Source: Anticarsia gemmatalis (Eukaryota; Arthropoda; Insecta; Lepidoptera; Erebidae). Taken from it: 64,000 bases of DNA. The position numbers and the translations under genes are program-made. Within the stretch, counting starts at the first letter, position 1. Every line of letters begins with the position of its first letter. The notes beneath the pieces are model-generated. The model was not told the origin of the DNA and made no database searches. It worked only from the letters and a program-made list of their open reading frames with translations. This document shows positions 44,013-57,500 of the stretch, one piece after another. The stretch lies in assembly GCF_050436995.1 (NCBI RefSeq), contig NC_134754.1, positions 2,473,001 through 2,537,000 on the forward strand, written 5' to 3'.

Positions 44013-47000
44013 GACGCTTTTAATATTTCCAGCGATTAGTTCCAGAAAAGTTTCGTAAAATATTTTGATACGTCTCGCTTACTTATAAAGAATTATTGAG
44101 AGACCATGCCTTAAAACACGTGTGCATGTGTGAAACACTCTCACTTGTGCTCATTTCTAACAATATTAACGACAATTGTTGACATTATTATATTAAGTAG
44201 TTGGGAGGTGTATGTTTGCACTTCGCTGTGGAATGTATTTGCCCTTCCCACGTCTGGTCCCTTTCTTATTGTGTACATATTAACTCAAACCTCTAAACCA
44301 ACGATATCTTCACCGGTGTTTTGAGCGAAAGTCGTAGAACTATTGTTTATAGAAAAGTAATATTGTGCTTTTCGATTTGCATCAGCTGTTTCACATAAAA
44401 TACAAAGAGGCAAATACATTTATGTTCTAGTAATTTTATTACGTGTGCGCGAACACGTCAAATGCAGTTTAGTTTCGTTGTTCCCACGCTCGCACAATAT
44501 AAAATGAAATGGAATCATAATAATAAATCTTGACAAGTTTATTATTTTATGTAAATGTAAGACTACAATTTTCAATTTGAATGGTGACGCTGTAAGATGA
44601 AATAAGATTGCTGATGATGTGTTGCTCTTAACAGGAAAATACGTCAAAAGAAAGTCTGGAAAGCCATAAATGTTAATGTACGTTGAATAAATTATACACA
44701 TCAACCCTGCAATGTGGATAATTGAATTTGACCTTACATACTAATATGAGCACAATAGACGCAGAGGATATCATTAGAGCTCAATCAAAACAATTCATGC
44801 TAGTGTGGTCTTTATCATTCATTTAAATAATGACACAAATGGCGCTCATCTAGCGGTGGATAGCGGCGGATTAAAGCCAGTCATTTGCCCCAGAGTCCCG
44901 TGCGCAGATGAACAATAAAATGATAGAACATACAAAAAATATTTTCTCATACAAATAATTACTTCAGAGTAGTCTCGCAATCACGACTGTCCTAGAAAGT
45001 AAGTGACCATATTCAATGCTCGTTCATCATTCGCACGATTATGTAGATGCTTATTGTTTTCCAGCTACAGACACTGTGACTGTTTCAACTTGAACTTTAC
45101 ACAGTTTAATCGACTCCGTGTCTAGTTTTAATTGCAGCCGGAATGTTATTGTGTCAAATAGGACTTGAGAAAGTCTGAAATTGTTTCCTGTGATTAATTA
45201 GAAAATGTAGATGCAGGAACAGTTAATCTACAGGTTTATTTTCTTATTAACTTGGAAGGTTATTTATCTTATATCATCGAGCAGGTGTTAGGGAGAAAGT
45301 TTAACAAAGTTATAATTTGTTTATTTTTGTGTGTTTACTGTATCCTTGACGATTAAATCTTGTGTAACTAATTCGTCAAAATTATTAAGAGAAAGTGAGA
45401 TCTGAATCTTTCTGCAAAATTTTACCAAGTCTGATTTGTGCGGTCAACTCAAAATCTGCCGTAATCTTGTACTCATGTAATTTCTGACTGTGTCTATCTC
45501 ACGTCATTCGAAAGTGCCATTCATTGAAACTTTCAGATACATTTTATGATAAAAATAACAAGTACTTTACAACCTATTATTTTATTATGAATGGAGTTAC
45601 CGTCATACTTTTCAAGTAAAATGATTCATTCATTGTACTGTAACTAGTTGTGAGATGTAAGTATGCAGAGTTTATTGACTTTTGAAGCTGCTGTGGCAGA
45701 GTGAGTATTACTGTGTCAGTATTATAAAGTCAAGATCAAAATGTTTTTATATACTGAGTTTTTCTATATTCACATTTTTCAGTAACCGTTACCACCGGTA
45801 CTGTAGCTTAGTCTTCATCTTTTATTACAGTTCTAAACTAAACATTATTTTTATCGTTATATTGTTAAACCGAAGCGTTAAAATCTGATTCATCTTCAGT
45901 ATATCATCTTTTAACACTTATTATAGTTTTTCTATCATAATTCGTTTCATCTACATCTTAATCGTGCGGTTGTGTTAATTTCTCACGGCCACAACGCTCA
46001 TAACCGCTACCATTGTTACTTTTCGCCTCATTCGGCTTAGTTTTTATACCGCTCGTCAGTTCAGACTACAATCTATCGAAGAAATGATCTGGATTTTCCA
46101 AAATAGGTTGCAGTATCTATTAGATAAGCTGATCAAATATTTAAATTTTAAATTCTACTTTAGCATGATAAATGTCAGTTTTATGTTATTATGTAAATTG
46201 AAGCGCCATATAAGCATTGTTATATGCAAATCAGTGCACACGGTCTTTGTCAAAAATAGTAAACTTCACATTCAATCTCCATACATGGCGTCAAAGAATG
46301 CAACATATTTTTTGTAACTCTAAAAATATTCATTTGAAAATCAAATAGCTCACATTAGCACAAACAATAAATAATTCAAATAAATGTATTATTCACTGAA
46401 CGATTTGAAACTAAGCATTCTACGAGCATCAAGTAACAGTACTGATAAGATTAAAAATAACTTGTAGTTATTGTTGATTCTAAAGGCAAGAGCTTTTTAA
46501 ATAGAACATTAGACATTCAATAATCGTATGGTAACTGTCTAGTTCTTATGAATGGCTTTGCGTTTATTATTCATGGCTGTTCGTGTAATAAAGTTATTTC
46601 AAATTGCTGCTCTATCAGACCCTTTGTCTGTAACACGTGTTTATTGTTTATTGATGGATTTATATAAAGAAAGAGACTATAATATTAGCATACATGTACT
46701 TGAGAAAATTTTAGATGGACAGTCAGTGAACTCTGTGAGAAATACCGGTACGAAAATATGGAATGGAACATGCAAGATATAAAATGGTTTGAAATCAAAA
46801 TATAGTATGAGTAGAATGAACTCTATGACTTTAATGGGGGTTTAGCAAAATTAACAGTAATGAAATACTACTTGTATGAATCATAACAGCCGAAAATAGT
46901 ACTAAAGTAACCGAAGCTGTATAATTAAGAGTTAGTAAAGAAGTCATTATGAATATATTATTTAGTTCTTTAGCTCGTAATGAAAGTAAAAGTGAACAAT

Positions 47001-48246
47001 TTAAGATATGTTACAAAAAAATCAAGCTTCTATAACTTTAGTAGGACAAAACATGACGAATAAAGTTTTGGTCAAATATGTTAATTATTCAATATTTATA
47101 AATTATTAATATTATTCAATTGAATTTATTAAGTACGTTTGACTCTATTATAACCTTATGTGGATCAAATAGCCAATCCTATAATGCTAAGTTTAAAAGT
47201 CAAGATAATTGCTACAGATATCACATTACTAGCGAAAATAAACAATACAAAAACTTCATTGTAATTCCAGAAGGCGTACAAATTCGATTAGCTCATTGTA
47301 AAATGTAAATCTAAAGTCATGGGAATAATGGTTAAAAATTGTTCGCGGGATCACGATCATTCAACCGCAGTCGCGAACATTGCTGGCGACGTGAGCTGAA
47401 ACCGAAGGCGATGGGACCACGTACAAGGGTTCACATGATGCAGGCAGAATTCATAATTGAGGTTATTATTTGTCGTTATATTTGCGATGTAATCGGGAGG
47501 GAATTTGTTGGGAATTTGAAGTGCTGTCGATGTTTGATGATGAGTGTTTGTATAATCTTGACCTGTAAAGCTAATTTGTGCTGTAGTAATTATGTTTGGT
47601 TTTGTTGTTTTTAGTAAGAAAATATTTTGTAAAAGTTATTGCACGAAAGTAAACAAATTCGAAGTAAGTAAGTAAATTCGATCTGTACAAACGGTTCTTG
47701 TGATAATAACAAGTATGTGACAAAAATAATCGTTTTAATTTTCGATGGATGTCTGCATAATTTTTACCGTCTGGAAATTTCAATAAAATTTTCTGTAGTA
47801 TTTATAACAGTACTAAAACATAAGTGTCACACAAAAACAACGATCTAAACAAATACAAATTCTTGCAACACATAACCTCTAATACTCAATTAAGTTATAA
47901 CCAAGAATAAATTAACAGATCCGCAGTAAGATAGGAAACAGGTCGCGATACTATCGACTATCGACTATAAATGCACTAACCGTTAATGACCGTAGAAGGT
48001 ACAGATATCCAACTAAGGAAGAGATAGATGATACGCGATCTATTGAGAATTTCCCGTAACTTTATATTGGAACACTATTATGTATTTTACTTTGTCTTCG
48101 TTGTAAAACTTGTTATGTTTTGCCGTACCTTTAGTGCGTTTGCGCTTGATTAGTTAGACTGTCTTATTTCTAAAACGTTCTAATGTTTTCACTTGTCTAA
48201 AATTTTGTTTAATTCTAGATTGTGTTTGAGTACTGTTATAGCTTTA
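44013..48246. other. Non-coding DNA with chance frames
   Basis: Frames of 62-94 codons at 44420, 46084, 46552 and 47339 lack domains and splice support. The patch 47335-47440 is CpG-richer and contains GTTCGCG and its inverse CGCGAAC 25 bases apart. The T-rich acceptor-like TTGTTTTCCAG near 45063 has no matching donor. Confidence 0.45.
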
Positions 48247-48502
48247 CTAGCTGACCCGCGCAACTTCGCTTGCGTCACTGAAGAGAATGAGTCAAAATTT
48301 TCCCCGTTTTCGTAACATTTTTCGTTGCTACTCCGCTCCTAATGACCGTAGCATGATGTTATATAGCCTATAGCCTTCCTCGATAAATAGGCTATCTAAC
48401 ACTGAAAGAATTTTTCAAATCGGACCAGTAGTTCCTGAGATTAGCGCGTTCAAACAAACAAACAAACAAACAAACTCTTCAGCTTTATAATATTAGTATA
48501 GA
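48247..48502 (-). mobile_element. Non-autonomous Helitron, copy 2
   Basis: This 256-bp copy has the same ends, hairpin and A^T flanks as copy 1. It differs by scattered substitutions and in the length of an internal CAAA-repeat tract (near 48453-48475). Confidence 0.85.
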
Positions 48503-51237
48503 TTAAAATTGTCTAGATAGCCTTTCAGTGCGTGACTCTATTCTATATTTAGAAGTAACTATAATTTAGTTTTAATTAGTCAAATGACATCACCGTTTTT
48601 TTGCTAGTTTGGTTTGTATAGATACTAAATCAATGTTGCTATACGAATAATATATCAATATTGTCATACGGTAAATCACATACTGTTATAAATGACACAG
48701 CAATACGACAGGCGATACTTAGAAATGTTTCTATGACTGTGTAACAGAAAATTGTAGGTTAACAGTGAATGAATTAATAAGTTTACTTAATGTACCACAC
48801 AAGCCTTCGGGCTGAAGGGGTTAACACAATTGTAGGTATCGCATACGCCTTAATACTAGATATCTTTAAAAGAATATACACAAATATTACCTTCAGATCT
48901 ACCTTCAGCCTTCTATTTGTCGTGATAAAATAGCCAATGACATTTAATTAATTTTTTTTTCCAACAAATGAAAACTCTTCAGAACGCGAATGATAATTTC
49001 TGAGATTACCTCCCACGTTCAAACTAAAGAACTCTACTCGTTTTAAATTAATAATTTAAATTATATATTTCAGTAAAATTTTATAAAATGTTATCTAGTT
49101 AGTAATAAATGTAATATTCATCGCAGTGTGAACAACCTGGATGGTATACTCGTTCGTGTTTAGAAAGTGTTTCAGAACTCTCTAACTGCAGTTTAATGTT
49201 TCTTTGAGTATAGTTTTTCATTATCAACATTGAATTTATGGAAAAATGATGGCTTTTACGTCATTCACGTTTAGACTACTTTCCATAGCGCGCTTATTTG
49301 AATAAGAACTCTTATTTGGTATTCACTTTTAGGACGTACTACTGAATTTAATAGAATTTTGTTTGTGGTGATCTAAGTCTCCTCTGTTTGAGTTTATGTT
49401 TGAAATAAAATAATAAATAAATAAATAAATTTAACCCATTAATGTCCCACTGCTGGGCAAGGGTCTCCTCCCGTAATGTTTTAAGTAGATGACTTTATTC
49501 CAATAAGATCTTCACAAAGATTACCATCACCAAAAGCGAATGGGAGCTTTAAATTTCCATCTATATCTAGACAACCAAAAACACAAGGTAACTAACCCAA
49601 ATAGCAGCTAACGTCCCACTAAAACAAGTACAACATCATTACGAAATTAAACGAGCAACAAAATGACAAAACTTAGCATAGATTTTTGGGAATAAAGCCT
49701 TTTTGTTTGTCTCAGTTGCTTCAGAAGCCTTGACTAATTTGGACAGTCGTCTGAACACACATTGTTTTAATCTTTAACGTCATTTGCAAACAGAATGCAT
49801 GCAAGTCGTTGCTATGTTTGGTTATTTCATTATCATGCCTTTTATCTTTTCAGAGCAACCTACTTTAGTTGTTGTTCTTTTGATTGTGATTTGGGAGTAA
49901 ACAATGTGTTGCAGTGTTTAATTTAAATGTGTAATTAAAATATCATTTGGAAATTTTCTTCACAAAAGGACATTTCACATCTGTATTGCTGTATCTCGGT
50001 AACTTTGGCTGGTATTGTGTATTTGTTATAACCGTTTTATCTCCTTGATCTGTGATATGTAAAGCATCTACAATTCAACTAACGTCAACAAGCTACGTAA
50101 CATGAAAAAGAAGAAATATCGAATTTGCACCTATTAGCTTAATTACACAACAGTCACGTACACGCGTACAGAGTTGCGCAAGAGCGTTTGCAACGACCAA
50201 TTATCGAGCGAGTTCTTTTTTTCAGAATTTATTTGAAACAATACTGGATATACCGGTTTGCAAAACAATGGTAACATCAACTGGATGTGCTTTCACCTGC
50301 CTACAATTACGCTCAGTCAACAGCTGTCCATCTTATAAATTTGTATAATGACATGAGATGAGCTCTTTTTCTTTACTTGATGAAAGGTCTTGTAAATGTC
50401 ATTGCGTGTAGTTTTTTTGCTGCGTTACTGGCAACCATGTGCGATGCAAGATAAGTATGTTCAGGCTAATTATGTAGTAAAATGTAACTGTTTTAATTAA
50501 TTGACGAAGTAAGGCTGAAAAAATATTTGCTCATGACTACCGAAAGAAAGGTTAAGGTGACATTTAACAAAGATGGAATCTCCAAAACTGTATTCATCGG
50601 AATGAGATTAAGAGTCAAAAATGATGATTCAGGATTTTATCTTCATAGTTATATTGATTGATAAAAGTCGTGAATTTAACAGCAAAATTTCAAGGTGCAT
50701 CGGAATACAATTGAAGAACTCGAATTTTTATCACCATATGTATTTTTACAACGAATTCAACCGACACTCAAAATCACATCTCTCTTCAGAGATATAATAG
50801 CTGACACGTAATAATATATTCTTTGCTATTACATTAATGAAAGTAGGTATATAATATGATAAGAGTCGTAGTATCGTCTGCAGTATTACCGCAGTATTAC
50901 GTTGCATATTACGTGGGTATAGGTATAATGTAGAATATGCGACGCCAATGCTTGTGGTCATTCAGGTTAATAAGGTATTAGGGATTTTGCTGGCCGTGGG
51001 CTTCACAATTTGACAAATTATGCAATAAGTTAAATGCTAGACAAATAACTAGTACCTACGACTACCCATGTTGGGTATAGTTTTGGCGAATCAGTGCATG
51101 TATAGTACTGTATTCTTGTAAAGGGCATGTACTCATCTTCCCGCACGTGCTAAAGGGTGTTGAACTTTTTCATGAAATGTGTATTTCATTATTTTTGTCT
51201 TTTCATAATGCTCGGTTTTTGGCTGTTTATACCTGTG
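48503..51237. other. Non-coding DNA
   Basis: Only the AAAT tract and repeat fragment at 49403 are recognised. A minus frame at 50746 looks like chance. Confidence 0.5.
49403..49479 (+). repeat. AAAT microsatellite and CCACTGCTGGGCA-family fragment
   Basis: An (AAAT)n tract (49403-49430) runs into CATTAATGTCCCACTGCTGG and CTCCTCCCGTAATG. Only the 5' half of the family is kept. Confidence 0.65.
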
Positions 51238-51410
51238 CCTCGATTCTCTACTACTATCGACTACTGACAACCGAACTGTCATCGAGAAATTTTGTATGAA
51301 AATCTGATCAGCGACGCGTGTCGTAGGAAACATTTTGGCAGTAAATTCTTAATGTCAAAATTTCGATAGCTAGCCAGTTGTCGGTAGTCGATAGTGGTAG
51401 AGAATCGAGG
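51238..51410. mobile_element. Foldback MITE, 173 bp
   Basis: CCTCGATTCTCTACTACTAT at left mirrors the right end ATAGTGGTAGAGAATCGAGG, and the stem continues inward through CGACTACTGACAAC. TCGAGAAATTTTG/CAAAATTTCGA also pair further in. Non-coding; target duplication not clear. Confidence 0.75.
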
Positions 51411-52383
51411 TACTGAGTTTATTTATTTATTCATGGAGGTCCAACAGCTTAATCTAATTTGACAATAAGTTTGAGTGTATAACATAGAGCCTAGAGTTTT
51501 AAAAGGTATCCTAAAAACTTAATCTAGAATAGAAGAATACCTAATCTATTTATATCATGTAGTTTCTAAGTAATCATAAGTCTTACTAATAAGGTACAAA
51601 TTACGAGAGTGCGCACGCGCATTTACTTTCAAACACGGGCCAAGTTCAAATACGTTAGTTTGATTACATACATACAATCATTTAACTATTATAAGTACAT
51701 TATTAGAGACTTGTGTGTAATTATTGTAAATACATGTATGATTTATGGTTGCATTCATTTGGACAAACATTTTTTGCGTAATAATCCTTTGGTGAGCATT
51801 TAAATTCAAAATGATGACATGGTTTTGATACTAATATTAAAAAAAACATAACTTATAAAATTATCTTTTCTGTTCGAAATAAATACTTATAAAATTACAA
51901 GTGTGTTAATGTTTGATGAAAAGGGGAGGTATTAGGTAATTTGACTTGCCAGGTGAATATTGAAAACCGTTTTCAATATTTTATTAGTCATGATCATCTA
52001 TAAGATAACTCTAACGATACTTATCACTTGATTATAAAACAAGCCCTTGATTTGGCATTACGTAAATAACTTGGACTTATTATAACCAATTTTAAAATCG
52101 AATTTTTTGTTTGTAAAAGTTCTCGCCTCTTGACTTTCGCCCTTACCAGAACGTCGATTATTTTGCATAAATTCCATATGAAAAACCCATAAAATCGACT
52201 ATTATGTACTATTACATCAAGTTTTATGTTACTTAAATAAGTTTTGATGGATATTGGCGATAACGTTGCGTCATTATACGGAAGAGCATCAATAACAATT
52301 TAAACGAAAGCATCTGATGTTTTTATGTTCGTTGCGAATTGACCATCGTGAAACGTGTAGGTTTGTACGTTATTTTGATTGAA

Positions 52384-52600
52384 AGTTATGGCCAGTCTCG
52401 TGCATAGGAAGAGCACTGTAGAGAAGACAATTGTAAACGTTTAAAAGAAAGAGTTTGTTATTTCTTATATCAAAGTAAATTGACGATTTATTATTAAGTT
52501 ACGGCCGGTCCCGTTCATTGGTAGAGCAATGTAGAGAAGACAGTACATAGTGATAATGTTTAATATGTAACTAGAATTTTGTTATCTCTAAGTTACTTTG
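52384..52600 (+). repeat. Diverged tandem duplication, about 113-bp unit
   Basis: Unit 1 (from AGTTATGGCCAGTCTCGTGC, 52384) and unit 2 (from AGTTACGGCCGGTCCCGTTC, 52497) share GGAAGAGCA/GGTAGAGCA and TGTAGAGAAGACA blocks and a later TTTGTTAT.TCT block. The copies are old. No ORF is seen. Confidence 0.6.
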
Positions 52601-53815
52601 GTCTGCATCACGCATGATGTGTTTGTAATATGCTTTGGTATGATAATGATAATGTAATTGACTCCTGTGATAAGCTTAGGCTTTACTCCAATTTGCTAAT
52701 CGTTGATCGATGAATAAATTGATTTCTTCTTGTCGGTTGAAGGTGCGTTATCTTCATAACGATGCAGTGTGATATAAACATCATATCATTTGATCAAAAG
52801 AAATATTTGAAAAGTCGATCAATTTAGAATAAATTACATAAATATTTAAGCTAGTAGGTTATGCAATACGATGTTATTTTCAAACGATAATAAAAATAAA
52901 ACGCAGTGAAATTGTGGGTCGCGGAAGAGTGCAATTTATTATGCTTAAATTTCGCATATAAATCGAATTAAGACAGATGTTTATTAAGATATTGGGATCA
53001 TCAATAGTACAGTAAACTAGATCATAGATGTTATAATAAAGATTATTTTTAATATTTTGTTGGAATAAAATAAAATAAACGACAATTATATATTCAGATT
53101 ATATTTCACCTACAACTAGCTAATTTATCCCTGTCTATTGAGGTCGCTTGCGGGAAACCTTACGGCGCTAAAGTAAATACGAGTTGGTCATTTACATCCT
53201 ATATCCTTAAATCATTTTGTATAAAGTATTCATATATTGTCTTGTTAGAGATTATACATAAAGGGTCTACTCTATCATGATGACTACACATTTTCCGCAT
53301 ATTACCTTGATGAAAGATAGCAGCTAATTTAAAAAGAATTTACCATATAATAGCGTGATAATGTTACATTTTAGTAAATAACATTAGGGCGTATATATTT
53401 TAATTTCCTTCAACCTCACCCTTTATAGGCGCGGTATCCATCTTTATTCATTACGTAATACTTATTACGTCATGTCGGAAGTTTGTAGTGACATAAAGGG
53501 CTGATAACGTGTGGGTTCAACGTCTCGTTATGTAATACGGTGACAGTTTGTTTACTGTTTGATGTTTTGAAATCTTTTGTTTGTACTGGAGATGTGTAAG
53601 AATGAAAGATTGTGTTGTTTTGTTTGGATGCGATTTAAGGTGTTTATAAGACTGGGCGTTGGTTTGGTATTGTAGTTACTGTTTTAAATATTGTTGCTTA
53701 ATAGTTTTTAATAAAAACTGTATCTATCAGGGTGCCGGAGTAGACTTTATCCGACTGCATGCCGCGAAGGGCAGTCTATTGACGCGATCTCTTCTACTTC
53801 TATTTACTAATATAA

Positions 53816-53861
53816 GGGAGTTAATAGGTTATGCAATACGATGCATAACCTATTAAATCCC
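53816..53861. repeat. Hairpin with 15-bp perfect stem
   Basis: TTAATAGGTTATGCA (53821-53835) mirrors 53842-53856 around the loop ATACGA; a further four pairs extend the stem after one mismatch. The word TAGGTTATGCAATACGATG also occurs at 52855-52873, so it is probably part of a repeat family. The preceding 100 bases (53707-53810) are unusually CpG-containing. Confidence 0.7.
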
Positions 53862-54187
53862 CTGTAATAAATTACTAAATAAATTACTAAGCTAACCGAA
53901 CATAGAACAAAATTTTCAACATTTTTGGTAGATTCTAACGAAGATTCATATCTTCTAAGAATTTCACAACCTTTGAAAAGTTATGTTAGTCAATAACAAG
54001 ATTATTTTCTAATTTCTACTCATCACTTGCGTAACAATTCAAACGGCTTGTCATACAAGTACTATGTCATATGATTAATGCAACATTAATGTCATTGACA
54101 TGTACCTGATATACCTGTACACTTTCGTACATCGAAAAGGGCACAGCAATTCTGATGACTTGTTTCTCGTAGCTGCCCACATAACAG

Positions 54188-54238
54188 GTTTTGCGATTAT
54201 GGCAGCGTCGGGAAGTGATGCGACAAAAATTATATTAG
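54188..54238 (+). CDS. Candidate alternative start exon
   Basis: An AG at 54187 is followed by a short leader, an ATG at 54199 reading MAASGSDATKIIL, and a good donor GTAAGC after 54238, ending in phase 1. To join the exon at 54351 in frame it would need the weaker AG at 54341-54342, since the CAG at 54350 requires phase 0. That join stays open. The polypyrimidine tract upstream is poor, so this may instead be a first exon without a real acceptor. Confidence 0.3.
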   Translation, partial: VLRLWQRREVMRQKLY

Positions 54239-54350
54239 GTAAGCAGATACATGTGGCTTTTTTGGTAAGATGTAGATTACTATAAATCGTTGTAGATGTT
54301 GCTGCTATAGGAAAATAATAAAAACCCTTTAGGTAGTATGAGTTTCACAG

Positions 54351-54499
54351 GTAATGGAAAAATTTAAGATTACCTACCCGGTAGTTACTAGCGACAGCAA
54401 AAGTGGAAAAACAACTGCCAAATTTCTACCTGATGAACTAACGGATACTTTTTCAGGAGTATTGAAACTTCCGCTTAACTGCGTGAGGAAACTCCTCAA
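54351..54499 (+). CDS. Candidate host coding exon (about 49 residues), unrecognised protein
   Basis: The exon follows GAGTTTCACAG and ends at CAA before GTGAGT. Its frame is open throughout, with ATG at 54354 beginning MEKFKITYPVVTSDSKSGKT and ending near LPLNCVRKLL. Composition is protein-like and more balanced than the surrounding AT-rich DNA. The frame meets TGA at 54501 if read through, and TGA at 54339 upstream, so its open part coincides closely with the splice sites. It ends in phase 2, which fits the exon at 58805. I do not recognise the family. ATG 54354 could be the start codon, or the exon could be internal after 19784 or 54238. Confidence 0.5.
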
Positions 54500-54505
54500 G
54501 TGAGT

Positions 54506-57500
54506 TTATACTTAAATCTCAAAGAGACGACTTTACGTACTGCTACGAATTACATTCTTCTTCTTTAGCGTTTAAGTTAAACCGTATTCAGTTACGACTT
54601 AAAGAGCATCAGCTTGATAAGTCCATCCCATATTTTGCGTTGTGTTAATAATAGCAAGACTTCAGCACAAATATGCAAAATTACTTCTATAGTATAAAGA
54701 GCCAGCGAGTCTGCCTCGAAGGCTTGATATAATGAGTAAATGAGTCATCTTTCCGTACAAGCTTTAAAAGGAAAATAACAAATATATTCTCGGGTGTGTT
54801 ATTACTACATGTGACTGATTAATCTCTACAGATGTTGGTTTTCACTTTTATGTCATTTACCTTTTAAGTTCACCGACAAATGCTATTGAAATTTCGAGTC
54901 TTGTGGGTTGTTTTGGGGAAATTTCACGGTATGCAGCTATATTGAACATGGTTTGGGGAAATTTCAGTCTGTGGCTGTATAAACAGTTTCGTAATTTAAA
55001 GTAAATAAATGGCAGGAAAGAAATTTGTGTGAAGCAATTACTTAACATTTCCTTAAATAATTCTCAATTACCATCTGCTACGTTGTGTATTAAGTAATAA
55101 TTCAATTCAATTTCTTATTTCTTTTTTAGTACAGTCTTTTAGGTTGGAACTTAGTTAAAGAAACAGTAGTCATATACATAGGCTCGAGCATCTCAAGGAT
55201 ATACCTGCTGTGAGAATCGAACTGAGACACAGCACGAGTGCTGTGCTGTGTAGTATAGTTTATGAATCGCCCATCAGTCTGTTTAGTCAGGCAATAAAGC
55301 TAAAAAAATCTTTTAAATACCCATAACAACCGTGTGTGGAAAGTAAGAGCAATTAACAGAGATCGATCACATAACAAAATGGAAATTCTTCTGACGCAAC
55401 AAAACCAATTTTTGAACGAATTGCAATTACTATTTGCAAAATAAAAGAAATAGATGTTCGTAGGTATATTTTGGAAACATTACGATATGTTGCGTGCCCA
55501 GTAACGGTTAAATCTTACTTTCCAATTGCGGTTCGACCTTAATATATCACATTTTCACGCCAAAAACTTATTTAATTCTGTATCACTGTTCGACTATGAT
55601 TGGATTTTGATTTTAACTTAGTGTGGTGGAGTAAACCACGCATTTTAGAAGTAGGAAGTTGTAAATTGCCGAATTAGCTTTGTTTAATGTTGTATCAACT
55701 AAATTGAATTCAATCTAAATGGTTTTTACGATCCACTGATGATCTCAATGTCATGGTAACGAAACTACGAGTTTCAACCCTAAAGATAATTTTGTTAAAC
55801 ATTGATAGTAAAGTTCAACAAGGTCTTTATCTTGATGCTGCGAGTTTGTCCAAAATCCAAATACAAGAGCCAAAGCTCCCTTATAAAGTTTCAAATACTT
55901 AATCTTAAATATTCCCTGAAATCCGCATAAAATATCTATGTACTTCTGCTTATTTGGAATTCGACAGTCTATTGAGTCATCAAAAACAAATAACACAACC
56001 GCTATCTATTATTATCGCAACATTAACATCAAACTGTTAAATGGCAATCTACGGAATGCCATAAACATACAAAACAATAAATATAATATTGTCAATACAT
56101 TTCAATTCTAGTATGTCAAGGTTCTCATGCCGTTAGTTTGAAGCCTAAGGTCGGACAAGTAACCACTATAATCAAACGAATAGAAATCAGACTGAGTGTT
56201 AATCAACGTTGTTATGTATAATGACAGTCGGCGATCAATCATTGCGATAATAAGCCTGTGTTTTGATCAGTATTCCCACCATTGAAGAGATAATCAATTC
56301 TTTAAATTCATTTGTAGTTTAAACTGCATTAGCTTTTAGTTTTGATGACAGGAGCTATTTCTTATGACAATGTTAATACGCTTGAAAATTTAATTTCCAA
56401 AAGAGCACATGTCTTATGTTGTTGTAATGTCTGATGTGCCCTTTTTCAATTTACGAATTTCAGTTGTCAACTCGTTTTCGAAGAAAGCTTTTTCCGAATT
56501 GAGAGGTATCTGTTTTTGCATTTTTAGCGAAAAACCAGACTCTCTTTACTTTTAAAGCCCGAAGAATGTGTGTTCTTTAGTCGATACTAACCTTTCGTGT
56601 CCTTTTTTAAGTTTGTCAGTTATATCCTAACTTTTTGTCAAGGTATTATTATAAGTTTGTCAGTTTAATAGGTATCTTTTAAAATATGTTATTCTTCTGC
56701 TTGGTCCTAAACTTCAAAAGAAGCGATAAAATACCAACCTCGTTCGTGGAAGCTGTTTTATGTGTTTTAAGAAACAGATTTAAAATTCAGGTCCTAAAGT
56801 TTTGTAGGTCAAAATGTCAAAAACATAGTTCACAAAAAGGAGGAAAAAAAAAACGGGATTTAATGTTGAAGAGCTTTTGAATGGAACAAAGACAAAACAA
56901 AGATCGAGATGAGATTTCTGTCTTAAAAATATTACATTTTTGTTTTGGCCATTGATAACTCAAACTATTAAAATTGACTAAGCATTTGTGATCAAATCAA
57001 AACTTGAAAATCACAAATGCTTACATTTCTTAGATAAATGATTTATGTCTGGTTACGCGCAGCATGGAACTTTAAAATGTTATCATAATACTCTATAACA
57101 TTAAAGACTTAAGTTCGTACAGTTTATTGCACTTTGGTGACTAATTTTAAAAATATATTGGATGAATCGGATAGATTTCTTTGTCGTACAAAATAGCAGG
57201 CTTAACACGAGTTGAATAACAATTGGCGGGAACAATAATCGTTTGCCTGTTTGGCGCCATTTATGGACTGTCAGTTTGACATGGGTCAAATTGACAAGAC
57301 ATAATATATTTTGTTTATGGATTGTATTAACTTTGTTTTGTTTTATAAATAGTTTGTGAAAACATATTATTGATTGTACTACCTACATATCGGTTTAAAC
57401 GGTTTTTAGAATAAAAACAACGTGTCAATAATTATACAACGCCAAATATACCCTATTATAATACATTGTATGTGATAAGTTTGTATACTATTGTAAACAA

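Larger units (their letters stand above)
51411..54187. other. Non-coding DNA with small repeats
   Basis: Besides the tandem pair (52384) and hairpin (53816), nothing is recognised. Frames at 51609 and 53659 have chance composition. Confidence 0.5.

Noticed and set aside
55205..55260. tRNA or SINE on the minus strand
   Set aside because: A B-box-like GTTCGATTC occurs inverted, but no A box or tail was found, so it is not called as a feature.
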